Source: Chamaesiphon sp041738715 (GTDB lineage: Bacteria > Cyanobacteriota > Cyanobacteriia > Cyanobacteriales > Chamaesiphonaceae). Taken from it: DNA of 64,000 nucleotides. The stretch spans positions 86,769-150,768 of the forward strand of contig JBGSPI010000132.1 of NCBI GenBank assembly GCA_041738715.1, read 5' to 3'. The notes beneath the pieces were generated by a model. The model saw only the letters and a list, made by a program, of their open reading frames with translations. It was not told the DNA's origin and did not search any database. Position 1 is the stretch's first letter. Every line of letters begins with the position of its first letter. This document shows positions 53,665 through 61,211 of this stretch, one piece after another. Both the position numbers and the translations under genes were made by a program.

Positions 53665-54312
53665 ATGTTATTAAAACCAGAACAGCGTCAAAAATTAGAT
53701 GATGGAGACGATCGAGAGTTTTATAGCACCCCACGATTTTTTACTCATGTAGATGAGGGATTTATCGATCGCTTAACTAGTTTATACCGCGATCGACTCA
53801 TTGCCAATACTCGCATCTTAGATTTGATGAGCAGTTGGGTATCCCATCTACCCGATGAGATGCAGTTTAAATATGTACAGGGACATGGCTTAAATGCCTC
53901 AGAATTAGCCAAAAATCCTCGGTTCGATAGTTACTTCGTTCAAAATCTCAATCAAGACTTAAAACTGCCATTGACAGATGATAGTTTTGATGCAGTTCTC
54001 AATACTGTTTCCGTCCAATATCTCCAGTACCCTGAAGCAATTTTCGCTGAGATTTATCGAATTCTAAAACCAAATGGAATAGCTATTTTCAGCTTTTCAA
54101 ATCGCATGTTTTATCACAAAGCGATCGCTGTTTGGCGAGATGCTGGTGAAATCGGTCGAATCGAACTAGTTAAGGGGTATTTCCAGTCTGTACCAGGCTT
54201 TGGAAAGCCTGAAGTCATTAGTCATATAAGTGATGTTCCCGATATGTTTCGCTGGTTAGGCATGGGTGGGGGCGACCCTTTTTATGCGGTCATCGCCCAC
54301 AAACTTCCCTAG
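53665..54312 (+). CDS. SAM-dependent methyltransferase (class I-like)
   Basis: 215 residues. A Rossmann-type methyltransferase pattern with an altered motif I, ILDLMSSWVSHLP, then LNQDLKLPLTDDSFDAVLNTVSVQYL (motifs II/III) and EIYRILKPNGIAIFSFSNRMF. This form is frequent in cyanobacteria as an uncharacterised methyltransferase. Substrate unknown. It follows the small secreted protein by 15 bp and may be cotranscribed with it. Confidence 0.85.
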   Translation: MLLKPEQRQKLDDGDDREFYSTPRFFTHVDEGFIDRLTSLYRDRLIANTRILDLMSSWVSHLPDEMQFKYVQGHGLNASELAKNPRFDSYFVQNLNQDLKLPLTDDSFDAVLNTVSVQYLQYPEAIFAEIYRILKPNGIAIFSFSNRMFYHKAIAVWRDAGEIGRIELVKGYFQSVPGFGKPEVISHISDVPDMFRWLGMGGGDPFYAVIAHKLP

Positions 54313-54377
54313 GATCTCATTCATACACGGCGGCGATACAGGGTAGCCCTCTGTGGAGGGGATTTGCAGGAGAGGAT

Positions 54378-55313
54378 TTACAATGGCATCGATCGAGCCT
54401 TGGATGCTAACGATTTCACCCAGTTGATCACAGTATTATGAGACACACCTGTTTGACGTTCAATCTCACGAAAACTGATGCCTTGGTCATGTAGATCTAG
54501 ACATTGCTGCCTAATTTCTGGAGGATAACCGCGAGAACTGTATCGATCGGCAAATTGTTTACCACAATGCTTGCAAATATAACGTTGATTATTATGTCGG
54601 TGTCCATTCTTAACCACTTCATTGCTCCGACATTCAGGACATATCATTACATGATTGTGCGAAGCTAACAGATCATCGCCGATGTAGGGATTGAGATAGG
54701 CACAGAGTAGTTTTTTTAGCTCTGCATATAACTGCTGACGATGTTCTTGATCGCTTTTGAGCGCGGTAAGTAGCATGCCATTGTAGGTGCGGTGGAAGAC
54801 TTCCGCGACCAATTCACTTTTAGCCCTGCTCAGATGAGGATTACGATACTGACATAAATCGGCAAATTGCCGGATTAATAGCCAATCAAAATTTTCATCA
54901 AATAAAGCGAATAGTCCTGAATCTGGGGCGAGAAAATATTGTAGATAAACGATTTGAGGGATTGGGTGGTCAAAATATCGAGCATGAACATCAACCATCT
55001 CATCGATTAGTTGAGTCAGTGGGCGATGGAGATCTTTGCCGACTAGCTCCTGATTGACTACCTCAATTTGTTCCATGTGCTGCGCTTCTAGAGCATGGAA
55101 AATTGCTAACTTGTCAGGGAAAAACTGGTAAATCGAGCCGACAGCAGTATTTGCTCGATCGGCAATTTGTTGGGTCGTCGCTGTGGCATAGCCAACCTCT
55201 GCAAATACTTCAGCTGCGGCGATAAGGATTTTCTCGACCCGTTCTCGACCGCGTTTTTGTTTTGGTTGACGGCGAAGCGATTTAGCTCTTGACAAATATG
55301 AGGATTTATTCAT
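54378..55313 (-). CDS. TetR regulator fused to IS1 InsA-like DNA-binding domain
   Basis: 311 residues from ATG 55313 (TTG 55340 is an alternative). Residues ~22-67 form a TetR helix-turn-helix: RERVEKILIAAAEVFAEVG and TTQQIADRANTAVGSIYQFF. A helical TetR ligand domain follows to about 220. The last ~90 residues are a different module: a zinc ribbon (CPECRSNEVVKNGH and CKHCGKQF) plus a helix-turn-helix (FREIERQTGVSHNTVINWVK), the N-terminal DNA-binding layout of IS1-family InsA. No InsB transposase part or IS end is visible downstream, so the module looks domesticated. Divergent from a Rieske oxygenase (47 bp between starts), a likely target. Confidence 0.88.
   Translation of the reverse strand: MNKSSYLSRAKSLRRQPKQKRGRERVEKILIAAAEVFAEVGYATATTQQIADRANTAVGSIYQFFPDKLAIFHALEAQHMEQIEVVNQELVGKDLHRPLTQLIDEMVDVHARYFDHPIPQIVYLQYFLAPDSGLFALFDENFDWLLIRQFADLCQYRNPHLSRAKSELVAEVFHRTYNGMLLTALKSDQEHRQQLYAELKKLLCAYLNPYIGDDLLASHNHVMICPECRSNEVVKNGHRHNNQRYICKHCGKQFADRYSSRGYPPEIRQQCLDLHDQGISFREIERQTGVSHNTVINWVKSLASKARSMPL
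54381..54650 (-). mobile_element. Captured IS1-type InsA-like segment within TetR gene
   Basis: This stretch encodes the zinc ribbon and helix-turn-helix tail of the TetR fusion. The sequence pattern, CPxC then NGHRHNNQRYICKHCGKQF and RGYPPEIRQQCL, is that of cyanobacterial IS1 InsA. No inverted terminal repeats, target duplication or insB frame is seen, so it is a remnant domain, not an active element. Confidence 0.6.
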
Positions 55314-55360
55314 AAAATTGCGATACTCATCTTTGATCAACCATTACCAAACGATAACCC

Positions 55361-56362
55361 ATGAATATGCTCCAAGGCGCACCATGGCTGATTGCTCACA
55401 AGTCAATGTTAGCGACTAATCAACCGCGCAAAATCTCTCTCTTTGATCGTGATTATGTCATCTGGAAAGATGTTCAGGGCAAGGTTAACGCACTTGAAAA
55501 TATCTGTCCACATATGGGTGCAATGCTATCTGCTGGTTGGTGCAATGCAAAATCAGATGGAACTAGCACGATCGTTTGTCCCTTCCATGCCCTTGAATTT
55601 GACGCGCAAGGCTGTACAATTCTTCCTGGCTCAAATAGACAGACCCTATCACAATTAACTCCATTAGAACTAATTATTCAAGGCGATTTCATCTGGTCTT
55701 ATGGGGGATATGAGCAAAAAATACCGATCCCGAATATCTTAAATGAAATTGCCAGTAGCTACAATTTTATCGGTCAGACTGGAGATTGTAGTGTTGCCAC
55801 TGACCTTCGATCGATGCTACTAAATATGCATGACTACAATCATCAAAATGGTACACATCGAGAATTATTTAAAATTACCGAAGTCCAGTTTGATCGATTT
55901 ATTGATTGCGGGCATCATTCTCATGCTTATTATGATATGCCAACTGCGCCGAGTAATATGTCAGAAAAGCTCAAAAATCCTGGACTTTTTTTGATGCCCA
56001 AAGTATTATCGGCACATCTGGAAAATTACTTCCCTCATTTAGTCATTTTTCATGGCGATTTGCCAGCCGGAAAAGTTGCCCAGTGTCATCTATTTATACC
56101 AGAATCAGAAAATTGTACTCGCACTTATATTTTATTATTCGGTCAGGCGAAGAGTCCAATTTTTAACTTAATGGCTAACCAGGCTCTAAAAATGGCAAAA
56201 GTCGTTGTCGAACAAGATGCCGCTATTTTGACCAAGATTTATCCTGATACTCAGCAAAAAATTAAATTGAATAATGAAGTTGGTATGGACTGGGTAAACC
56301 GCAATTTTAATAGTTTCCCTGAAATCGCTGCGCCGAATCTATCGAAAGAAGTAAACCGATAA
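55361..56362 (+). CDS. Rieske-type non-heme iron oxygenase, alpha-subunit-like
   Basis: 333 residues. The Rieske [2Fe-2S] site is given by ICPHMGAML and CPFHALEFD (C-x-H and C-x2-H). A catalytic mononuclear iron site is suggested by DYNHQNGTHRELFKI. Such enzymes hydroxylate or demethylate aromatic rings, sterols, or choline-like compounds, or act in chlorophyll catabolism. No reductase or ferredoxin gene adjoins it. Divergent from the TetR-InsA fusion, which may control it. Substrate unknown. Confidence 0.85.
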   Translation: MNMLQGAPWLIAHKSMLATNQPRKISLFDRDYVIWKDVQGKVNALENICPHMGAMLSAGWCNAKSDGTSTIVCPFHALEFDAQGCTILPGSNRQTLSQLTPLELIIQGDFIWSYGGYEQKIPIPNILNEIASSYNFIGQTGDCSVATDLRSMLLNMHDYNHQNGTHRELFKITEVQFDRFIDCGHHSHAYYDMPTAPSNMSEKLKNPGLFLMPKVLSAHLENYFPHLVIFHGDLPAGKVAQCHLFIPESENCTRTYILLFGQAKSPIFNLMANQALKMAKVVVEQDAAILTKIYPDTQQKIKLNNEVGMDWVNRNFNSFPEIAAPNLSKEVNR

Positions 56363-56445
56363 CATTATTTGTTGCAGAAACATATCGATTGTCGGCAGAA
56401 ATACTATCGCGAATCAATTAATTAGATGAGAATCTCGATCGAGAT

Positions 56446-57318
56446 TTACAGATATTTTTTCAGTAATAGTTCTAATTTTTGTTTAGTTGTTTCTGGGAAC
56501 TTATCTGCTGGCGTAATAATTGCATATTTGAGTGCAGAATGCGCCTCAGAGACAAATAAATTTTGTCCCAGTCGGCGGACTGTTTCCTGAATTACCTGCT
56601 GGGCATTGACCGCATTTTTGTGCAGATTGGCAATGATTAGCTCTACAGTGACATGATCGTGATCGGGATGCCAACAATCATAGTCTGTAGCTAACGCTAG
56701 AGTAGCATAGGCAATCTCAGCCTCTCTGGCTAATTTAGCTTCAGGTAAATTAGTCATCCCAATAATTGTGCCGCCGAGCATTCGATACATATTTGACTCA
56801 GCCTTGGTAGAAAATGCTGGACCTTCCATGCAGATATATGTCCCACCTTTGTGGAGAGTAACATCAGGCAGATTGAGCGACTCGATCGATTCAGCTAAAA
56901 TACCTGCTAATTGCTGGCAAACTGGATGTCCAAAGGCAATATGCCCGACAATTCCTTCACCAAAAAAGGTTGAGATTCTGTTTTTAGTTCGATCGATAAA
57001 TTGATCGGGTAGAACTAAATCTAGGGGCTGGACTTCCGCTTGCAATGAACCAACCGCAGAGGCTGAAATTAGGTACTCGACACCAATTTGTTTCATGGCA
57101 TGAATATTTGCCCGATAGGGAACTTCTGATGGCGTTAAGTGATGATGCCGTCCATGTCGAGCCAAAAATGCGACACTTATACCTTCCAAATCACCGACGA
57201 TCAAGTTATCAGAAGGAAGACCAAAAGGCGTTTCGATCTTCACCTCACGGATATTGCTCAATGCGGACATCTGGTATAGTCCACTACCACCGATAATTCC
57301 AATTTTAATATCACTCAT
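56446..57318 (-). CDS. mtnP: S-methyl-5'-thioadenosine phosphorylase
   Basis: 290 residues. Purine nucleoside phosphorylase family 2: IGIIGGSGLYQM, FLARHGRHHHLTPSEVPYRAN, TYICMEGPAFSTKAES and IGMTNLPEAKLAREAEI. It splits methylthioadenosine, a by-product of polyamine synthesis, into adenine and methylthioribose-1-phosphate for methionine salvage. Other salvage genes (mtnA and the rest) are not here. Start ATG 57318. Very confident. Confidence 0.94.
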   Translation of the reverse strand: MSDIKIGIIGGSGLYQMSALSNIREVKIETPFGLPSDNLIVGDLEGISVAFLARHGRHHHLTPSEVPYRANIHAMKQIGVEYLISASAVGSLQAEVQPLDLVLPDQFIDRTKNRISTFFGEGIVGHIAFGHPVCQQLAGILAESIESLNLPDVTLHKGGTYICMEGPAFSTKAESNMYRMLGGTIIGMTNLPEAKLAREAEIAYATLALATDYDCWHPDHDHVTVELIIANLHKNAVNAQQVIQETVRRLGQNLFVSEAHSALKYAIITPADKFPETTKQKLELLLKKYL

Positions 57319-57383
57319 TTGGTTGATTCTTGCCAGTAGATATTGAGTATTTTATCGATTTTGATATGTTTAAACTGAGATTT

Positions 57384-57797
57384 CTATCGTGCTGCGTTAA
57401 TTTTGGTTTCGATATCAATTAGAGTATTTAACACGATCCGCTTGGCGTAGAGTTGCCACCCCCATTTTTGGATCGAAATCGCGGCGGCTGTGCCACCCAC
57501 TGCGGCCAGATAATCTAGGGGTTGGTTCAGGGAGATGCCAAATAATAATCCCAATCCAGCAATCCCCCAGAAAGGCAACGCCACGGTTTGGCGTTGCGTC
57601 TCGACTAATTTCGCAATTCCCCCAGTAGGTAGTTCTGCCTCTAAAGCCGCTTTAACTTCTCTTTGTTCTGCCATATTGACAGATAAACCAATCTTTTGGC
57701 GCAATTTCTCGATCTTGCGAGCATCACTGCTGTATTGGGTAAGTTCATCTTCCGCCATCAATACCAGCCGTTCGTATTGTCCCACAGATTCTCTCAT
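57384..57797 (-). CDS. Conserved membrane protein of unknown function
   Basis: 137 residues from ATG 57797 (TTG 57803 lies two codons upstream). The N-terminal 70 residues are a charged helix likely to form a coiled coil (ERLVLMAEDELTQYSSDARK); two membrane helices follow at about 73-92 and 95-112 (PFWGIAGLGLLFGIS; YLAAVGGTAAAISI). I have no family name. Similar cyanobacterial proteins are annotated as hypothetical. Between mtnP and fabG, same strand. Confidence 0.7.
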   Translation of the reverse strand: MRESVGQYERLVLMAEDELTQYSSDARKIEKLRQKIGLSVNMAEQREVKAALEAELPTGGIAKLVETQRQTVALPFWGIAGLGLLFGISLNQPLDYLAAVGGTAAAISIQKWGWQLYAKRIVLNTLIDIETKINAAR

Positions 57798-57885
57798 CCA
57801 CAAATATAGTCATGGATGATTATAATCGATCGCAGCAGGGTGGTACAGTAGGTCGGTCAGCCAAATAACTGTCAACTGTCAACTA

Positions 57886-58632
57886 TTAATTCATCACCAT
57901 TCCACCATCAACATTAAATGTCTGACCCGTAATATACGCAGCCGCCGGATCTGCTGCCAAAAATCTCACCATTCCGGCTACTTCTTCCGGTTGTCCATAT
58001 CTCCCCAGGGGAATAAATTGTAAGATCCCTTCAACCTTCAAATCATTGGTCATATCAGTCGCAATGAAGCCTGGAGCCACGGCATTTACCGTAATCCCCC
58101 GACTGGACAATTCCTTTGCTACCGTCTTGGTAAAGCCAATTACACCCGCTTTCGCCGCACTATAGTTTGCCTGTCCGGGATTACCCATTAGTCCGGCAAC
58201 AGACGTAATATTAATGATTCTGCCAGACTTTTGTTTGAGCATAATTTTGCTAGCGACACGGGTACATAAAAATACTCCAGTCAGATTAGTATCAATCACG
58301 GCTTGCCAGTCTTCTAGTTTCATCCGCAACAGCAGGGCATCACGGGTAATTCCAGCATTATTGACCAGGACATCAACTCGCCCCCATTTCTCAATCACGG
58401 TCGCAAATAGCGTGTCGATTTGCTCGGCATTCGAGATATCTGCTTGCACGGCAATTGCTTCGCCACCATCATCTACAATACTGGCGACTAGTTCATCTGC
58501 CGCACCACTGGAACTTGCATAGTTGACAACTACTTTCGCGCCAACTTGAGCTAATTGTAAGGCAATCGCCCGTCCAATTCCTCTCGATGCACCAGTCACG
58601 ATCGCGACCTGTCCTGCTAATAAATCTGCCAC
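57886..58632 (-). CDS. fabG: 3-oxoacyl-[acyl-carrier-protein] reductase
   Basis: 248 residues. Short-chain dehydrogenase with TGASRGIGRAIALQL (NADPH-binding), NNAG, catalytic Ser in NITSVAG, YSAAKAG (Tyr-Lys) and GFIATDMT. It reduces 3-ketoacyl-ACP in each round of fatty acid elongation. FabG is the best match among the many SDRs, from length and the VVNYASSSGAADELV pattern. Single gene. Confident. Confidence 0.93.
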   Translation of the reverse strand: MADLLAGQVAIVTGASRGIGRAIALQLAQVGAKVVVNYASSSGAADELVASIVDDGGEAIAVQADISNAEQIDTLFATVIEKWGRVDVLVNNAGITRDALLLRMKLEDWQAVIDTNLTGVFLCTRVASKIMLKQKSGRIINITSVAGLMGNPGQANYSAAKAGVIGFTKTVAKELSSRGITVNAVAPGFIATDMTNDLKVEGILQFIPLGRYGQPEEVAGMVRFLAADPAAAYITGQTFNVDGGMVMN

Positions 58633-58764
58633 TTCCTATCTCCCAAATAAATCACGATCGACTGTACCATTGTCTGGCCTCAGTTAACATCAACACAAAT
58701 TCTGTCAATATCCAAATTGACTGATAGACAATATTGATCTGAAAATCTATCTATTCACGATCGA

Positions 58765-59304
58765 CTACTTACTACTTACGACCAACCGCCGACGCAGTGA
58801 TTCACTCCGTCTTTTGGCTGTTTCATTTTTTTGTTCAAGTTGTAAAACTTGTTCGTAGATATCCAAGGCTTGCGAAGTCAGTTTTTTCTGCTCATAAGCA
58901 TGACCCAGATTATTCATCGCTGTTACATACTCTGGTTCGAGTTTAATTGCTTCCTTGTACTGGCGGATTGCCATATCATACTGCTCTTGTCCGAAATAGG
59001 CATAACCTAAAGCATTATAAACTGGAGCCATTTCTGATGAATCTACACCTTCAGCTTTCAGAGCTTTTTTGAGGACGGCAATTGACTGGACAAACATTTT
59101 TTTGTCGAGATAAATGCTGCCTAACTCATAATATTCTTGAACAGTGCCGCGCTCATTTCTGAGTTTTTTTTCTAATTTAGTCAGCGCATTTTCAATTTTG
59201 CGAGTTCTCAGAATTTGTCGGATAATAAAGAAAGCCGCAGCACCTAAGAGTAGTAAAAATGCTGTTAGGTAGATGATGAGTAAATTTTGGTCTGCAAAAT
59301 CCAT
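58765..59304 (-). CDS. Membrane-anchored TPR protein
   Basis: 179 residues. One N-terminal membrane helix (about 7-28) followed by a charged coiled stretch (about 35-50) and three TPR units: GTVQEYYELGSIYLDKKMF, PVYNALGYAYFGQEQYDMAI and VTAMNNLGHAYEQKKLTSQAL. The domain faces the cytosol if the N-terminus is outside. It is a conserved cyanobacterial type, possibly linked to photosystem assembly, but nothing in the sequence proves it. Stands alone; start ATG 59304. Confidence 0.85.
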   Translation of the reverse strand: MDFADQNLLIIYLTAFLLLLGAAAFFIIRQILRTRKIENALTKLEKKLRNERGTVQEYYELGSIYLDKKMFVQSIAVLKKALKAEGVDSSEMAPVYNALGYAYFGQEQYDMAIRQYKEAIKLEPEYVTAMNNLGHAYEQKKLTSQALDIYEQVLQLEQKNETAKRRSESLRRRLVVSSK

Positions 59305-59519
59305 TGTGAAACAGTAACTAGTGACTAGTGGCTAGTGGGATTGACCTAATAGCTAATCTTAGACAGTCCACACCCATTCTATCATCATAGCTCGACTCAA
59401 CGCGGATAATCGGATCGCGTGATAACTATTAATAAAAATAAGGGGTCTAAATCTCCATCTTAAAAGCCCAATTAACGATCGACTATCAATTATCAATTAT
59501 TCATTAATTTAACTATTTA

Positions 59520-60317
59520 CTACTGCAAACCCCAGTGCTGAATCCGCTGTTGCAGCCAACCATTAGTTTGCCACTGATCGATCGATCGATCCACTAACTG
59601 CCGTAACGGATCGTATTGAATCCCCTTGGGCATCGCCATACCTAAGAGTTCAGTCGATAATTTGTCGGGCAACAAATGATAACTCGGATCGGTTTGTACC
59701 CAGCCTAATAGTACACTGCGATCTGCGGCTACAGCGACAACCTTACCACTGGCGAGGAGATCTTTAGCTCGTTGATAACTACTAACACCGATTAATTGTG
59801 CTTGGGGCACGATATATTGCAACGTACCAATCGTACTAGAATTATTTAGTACCGCTATTTTTTTACCTACTAAGTCACTATTTTTGACGATCTTAACTTG
59901 TCTGGTAATTATGCCCGTGCCATCCCGATAATAAGCCCGACTAAAATCCACCACTCGCCGCCGAGTGGGTGTAATTGTGATTCTCGCGATCGCCAGATCT
60001 GCATTTCCCGCTAAGAGAACTTTGAGTCGATCCTGATTGCTAACGGGAACTAGTTCAACCGCATTCATATCCCCAAATATTTCGACAGCTAATTTACGGG
60101 CGATATCAATTTCTAAACCCTGTAAATTGCCATTGACATCCCGAAACCCAAATCGGGGTAAATTATCTTTGACAGCTACGACTAGTTTCTTCCGCTGCTT
60201 AATTTCTGCGAGAGTTGCCGAGCTAGCTAAATTTTGCCAACTACTGATGTTGCCGATGAGTGTGAGGATGAAGAATAAAGACTTAAATCTATCGATCGAT
60301 CGGACTCTATCCTTCAT
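59520..60317 (-). CDS. Periplasmic amino-acid-type solute-binding protein
   Basis: 265 residues. A signal segment (about 1-33) precedes a family 3 substrate-binding domain: KKLVVAVKDNLPRFGFRDVNGNLQGLEIDIARKLA-type start, LAGNADLAIARITITPTR, DFSRAYYRDG, and GKKIAVLNNSSTIGT. Proteins of this family bind polar amino acids for ABC transporters or act as sensor parts. No permease or ATPase gene is adjacent. It lies 14 bp downstream of rplT on the same strand and could be read through. Ligand unknown. Confidence 0.85.
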   Translation of the reverse strand: MKDRVRSIDRFKSLFFILTLIGNISSWQNLASSATLAEIKQRKKLVVAVKDNLPRFGFRDVNGNLQGLEIDIARKLAVEIFGDMNAVELVPVSNQDRLKVLLAGNADLAIARITITPTRRRVVDFSRAYYRDGTGIITRQVKIVKNSDLVGKKIAVLNNSSTIGTLQYIVPQAQLIGVSSYQRAKDLLASGKVVAVAADRSVLLGWVQTDPSYHLLPDKLSTELLGMAMPKGIQYDPLRQLVDRSIDQWQTNGWLQQRIQHWGLQ

Positions 60318-60331
60318 ACCTCTAAATCACT

Positions 60332-60688
60332 TTATTTATCTGCCGCCGCAGCTAGCTCGACTACTTTTGCAAAACTAGCCGGATCGAGGATGGCGATTTG
60401 AGCTAACATCTTCCGATTTAGTTGAATATCAGCTTTCTTCATCAGTCCGATTAATTTACTGTAGCTCATGCCATGTTGACGCGCAGCCGCATTGATCCGA
60501 GCAATCCACAATCGGCGGAAGTCACGTTTTTTCTTCTTCCGATCGCGATAGGCATTGCGTAATGCCTTCATTACCTGTTGATTAGCGATCCGATACAGTT
60601 TAGAGTGTGAACCTCTAAACCCTTTCGCTAAGTTTAAAATCTTATTGCGGTGCTTCCGCGCCACGTTACCGCGCTTTACCCGAGTCAT
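60332..60688 (-). CDS. rplT: 50S ribosomal protein L20
   Basis: 118 residues, full length: MTRVKRGNVARKHRNKILNL, GFRGSHSKLYRIANQQVMKALRNAYRDRK and WIARINAAARQHGMSYSKL. L20 binds 23S rRNA early in 50S assembly. rpmI lies 135 bp upstream on the same strand; infC, which precedes these genes in many bacteria, is not adjacent. Very confident. Confidence 0.98.
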   Translation of the reverse strand: MTRVKRGNVARKHRNKILNLAKGFRGSHSKLYRIANQQVMKALRNAYRDRKKKKRDFRRLWIARINAAARQHGMSYSKLIGLMKKADIQLNRKMLAQIAILDPASFAKVVELAAAADK

Positions 60689-60823
60689 ATTGTGATGATT
60701 GTATTAGTTGGTGATTAAAATTGCTCTACGGCTTTGTGAATGGTTAGTTATTGGTTAGATGACTATCTACTATTCACTATCCTCAAGCTACCAGTCTGAA
60801 TGAGTAGTTATCGATAACGATAA

Positions 60824-61021
60824 TTACAAGTAGGGGAGCATCCCGCGCACTCTGGCGACATCGGTTTCGTCAACCGCAGTTGCCTTGGATAGTTCGCGAC
60901 GACGATCGGCATTTTTGTGTTCGAGTAGGTGACTCTTAAATGCTTTCCGGCGGATGATTTTACCGCTGCCGCTGGCGCGAAAACGCTTCGCTGCTGCTTT
61001 GCGGCTTTTGAGTTTCGGCAT
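60824..61021 (-). CDS. rpmI: 50S ribosomal protein L35
   Basis: 65 residues from ATG 61021, the normal L35 length; the open frame continues to 61072 but the added 17 residues are not L35-like. Conserved MPKLKSRKAAAKRFRASGSG and terminal DVARVRGMLPYL. It is followed by rplT. Very confident. Confidence 0.97.
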   Translation of the reverse strand: MPKLKSRKAAAKRFRASGSGKIIRRKAFKSHLLEHKNADRRRELSKATAVDETDVARVRGMLPYL

Positions 61022-61211
61022 TGGAATAATTATGTTTAGACACAATTTATCATTGTACTCGATCGATCTCATAAATAGCTAGAAACCTACGTCTAAATTT
61101 AAGAATAGCTCATGAACATCGATCGAAACGCAGTATCTCAGGCATAATTACAGAAGATTGGGATCGATCGATCGGAATCTGCTAAAATTCATAGTAGATA
61201 AATGTGACAAT

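Noticed and set aside
54313..54377. InsB transposase remnant downstream of the TetR-InsA fusion
   Set aside because: No insB-like codons or IS1 end repeats are recognisable in this short gap.
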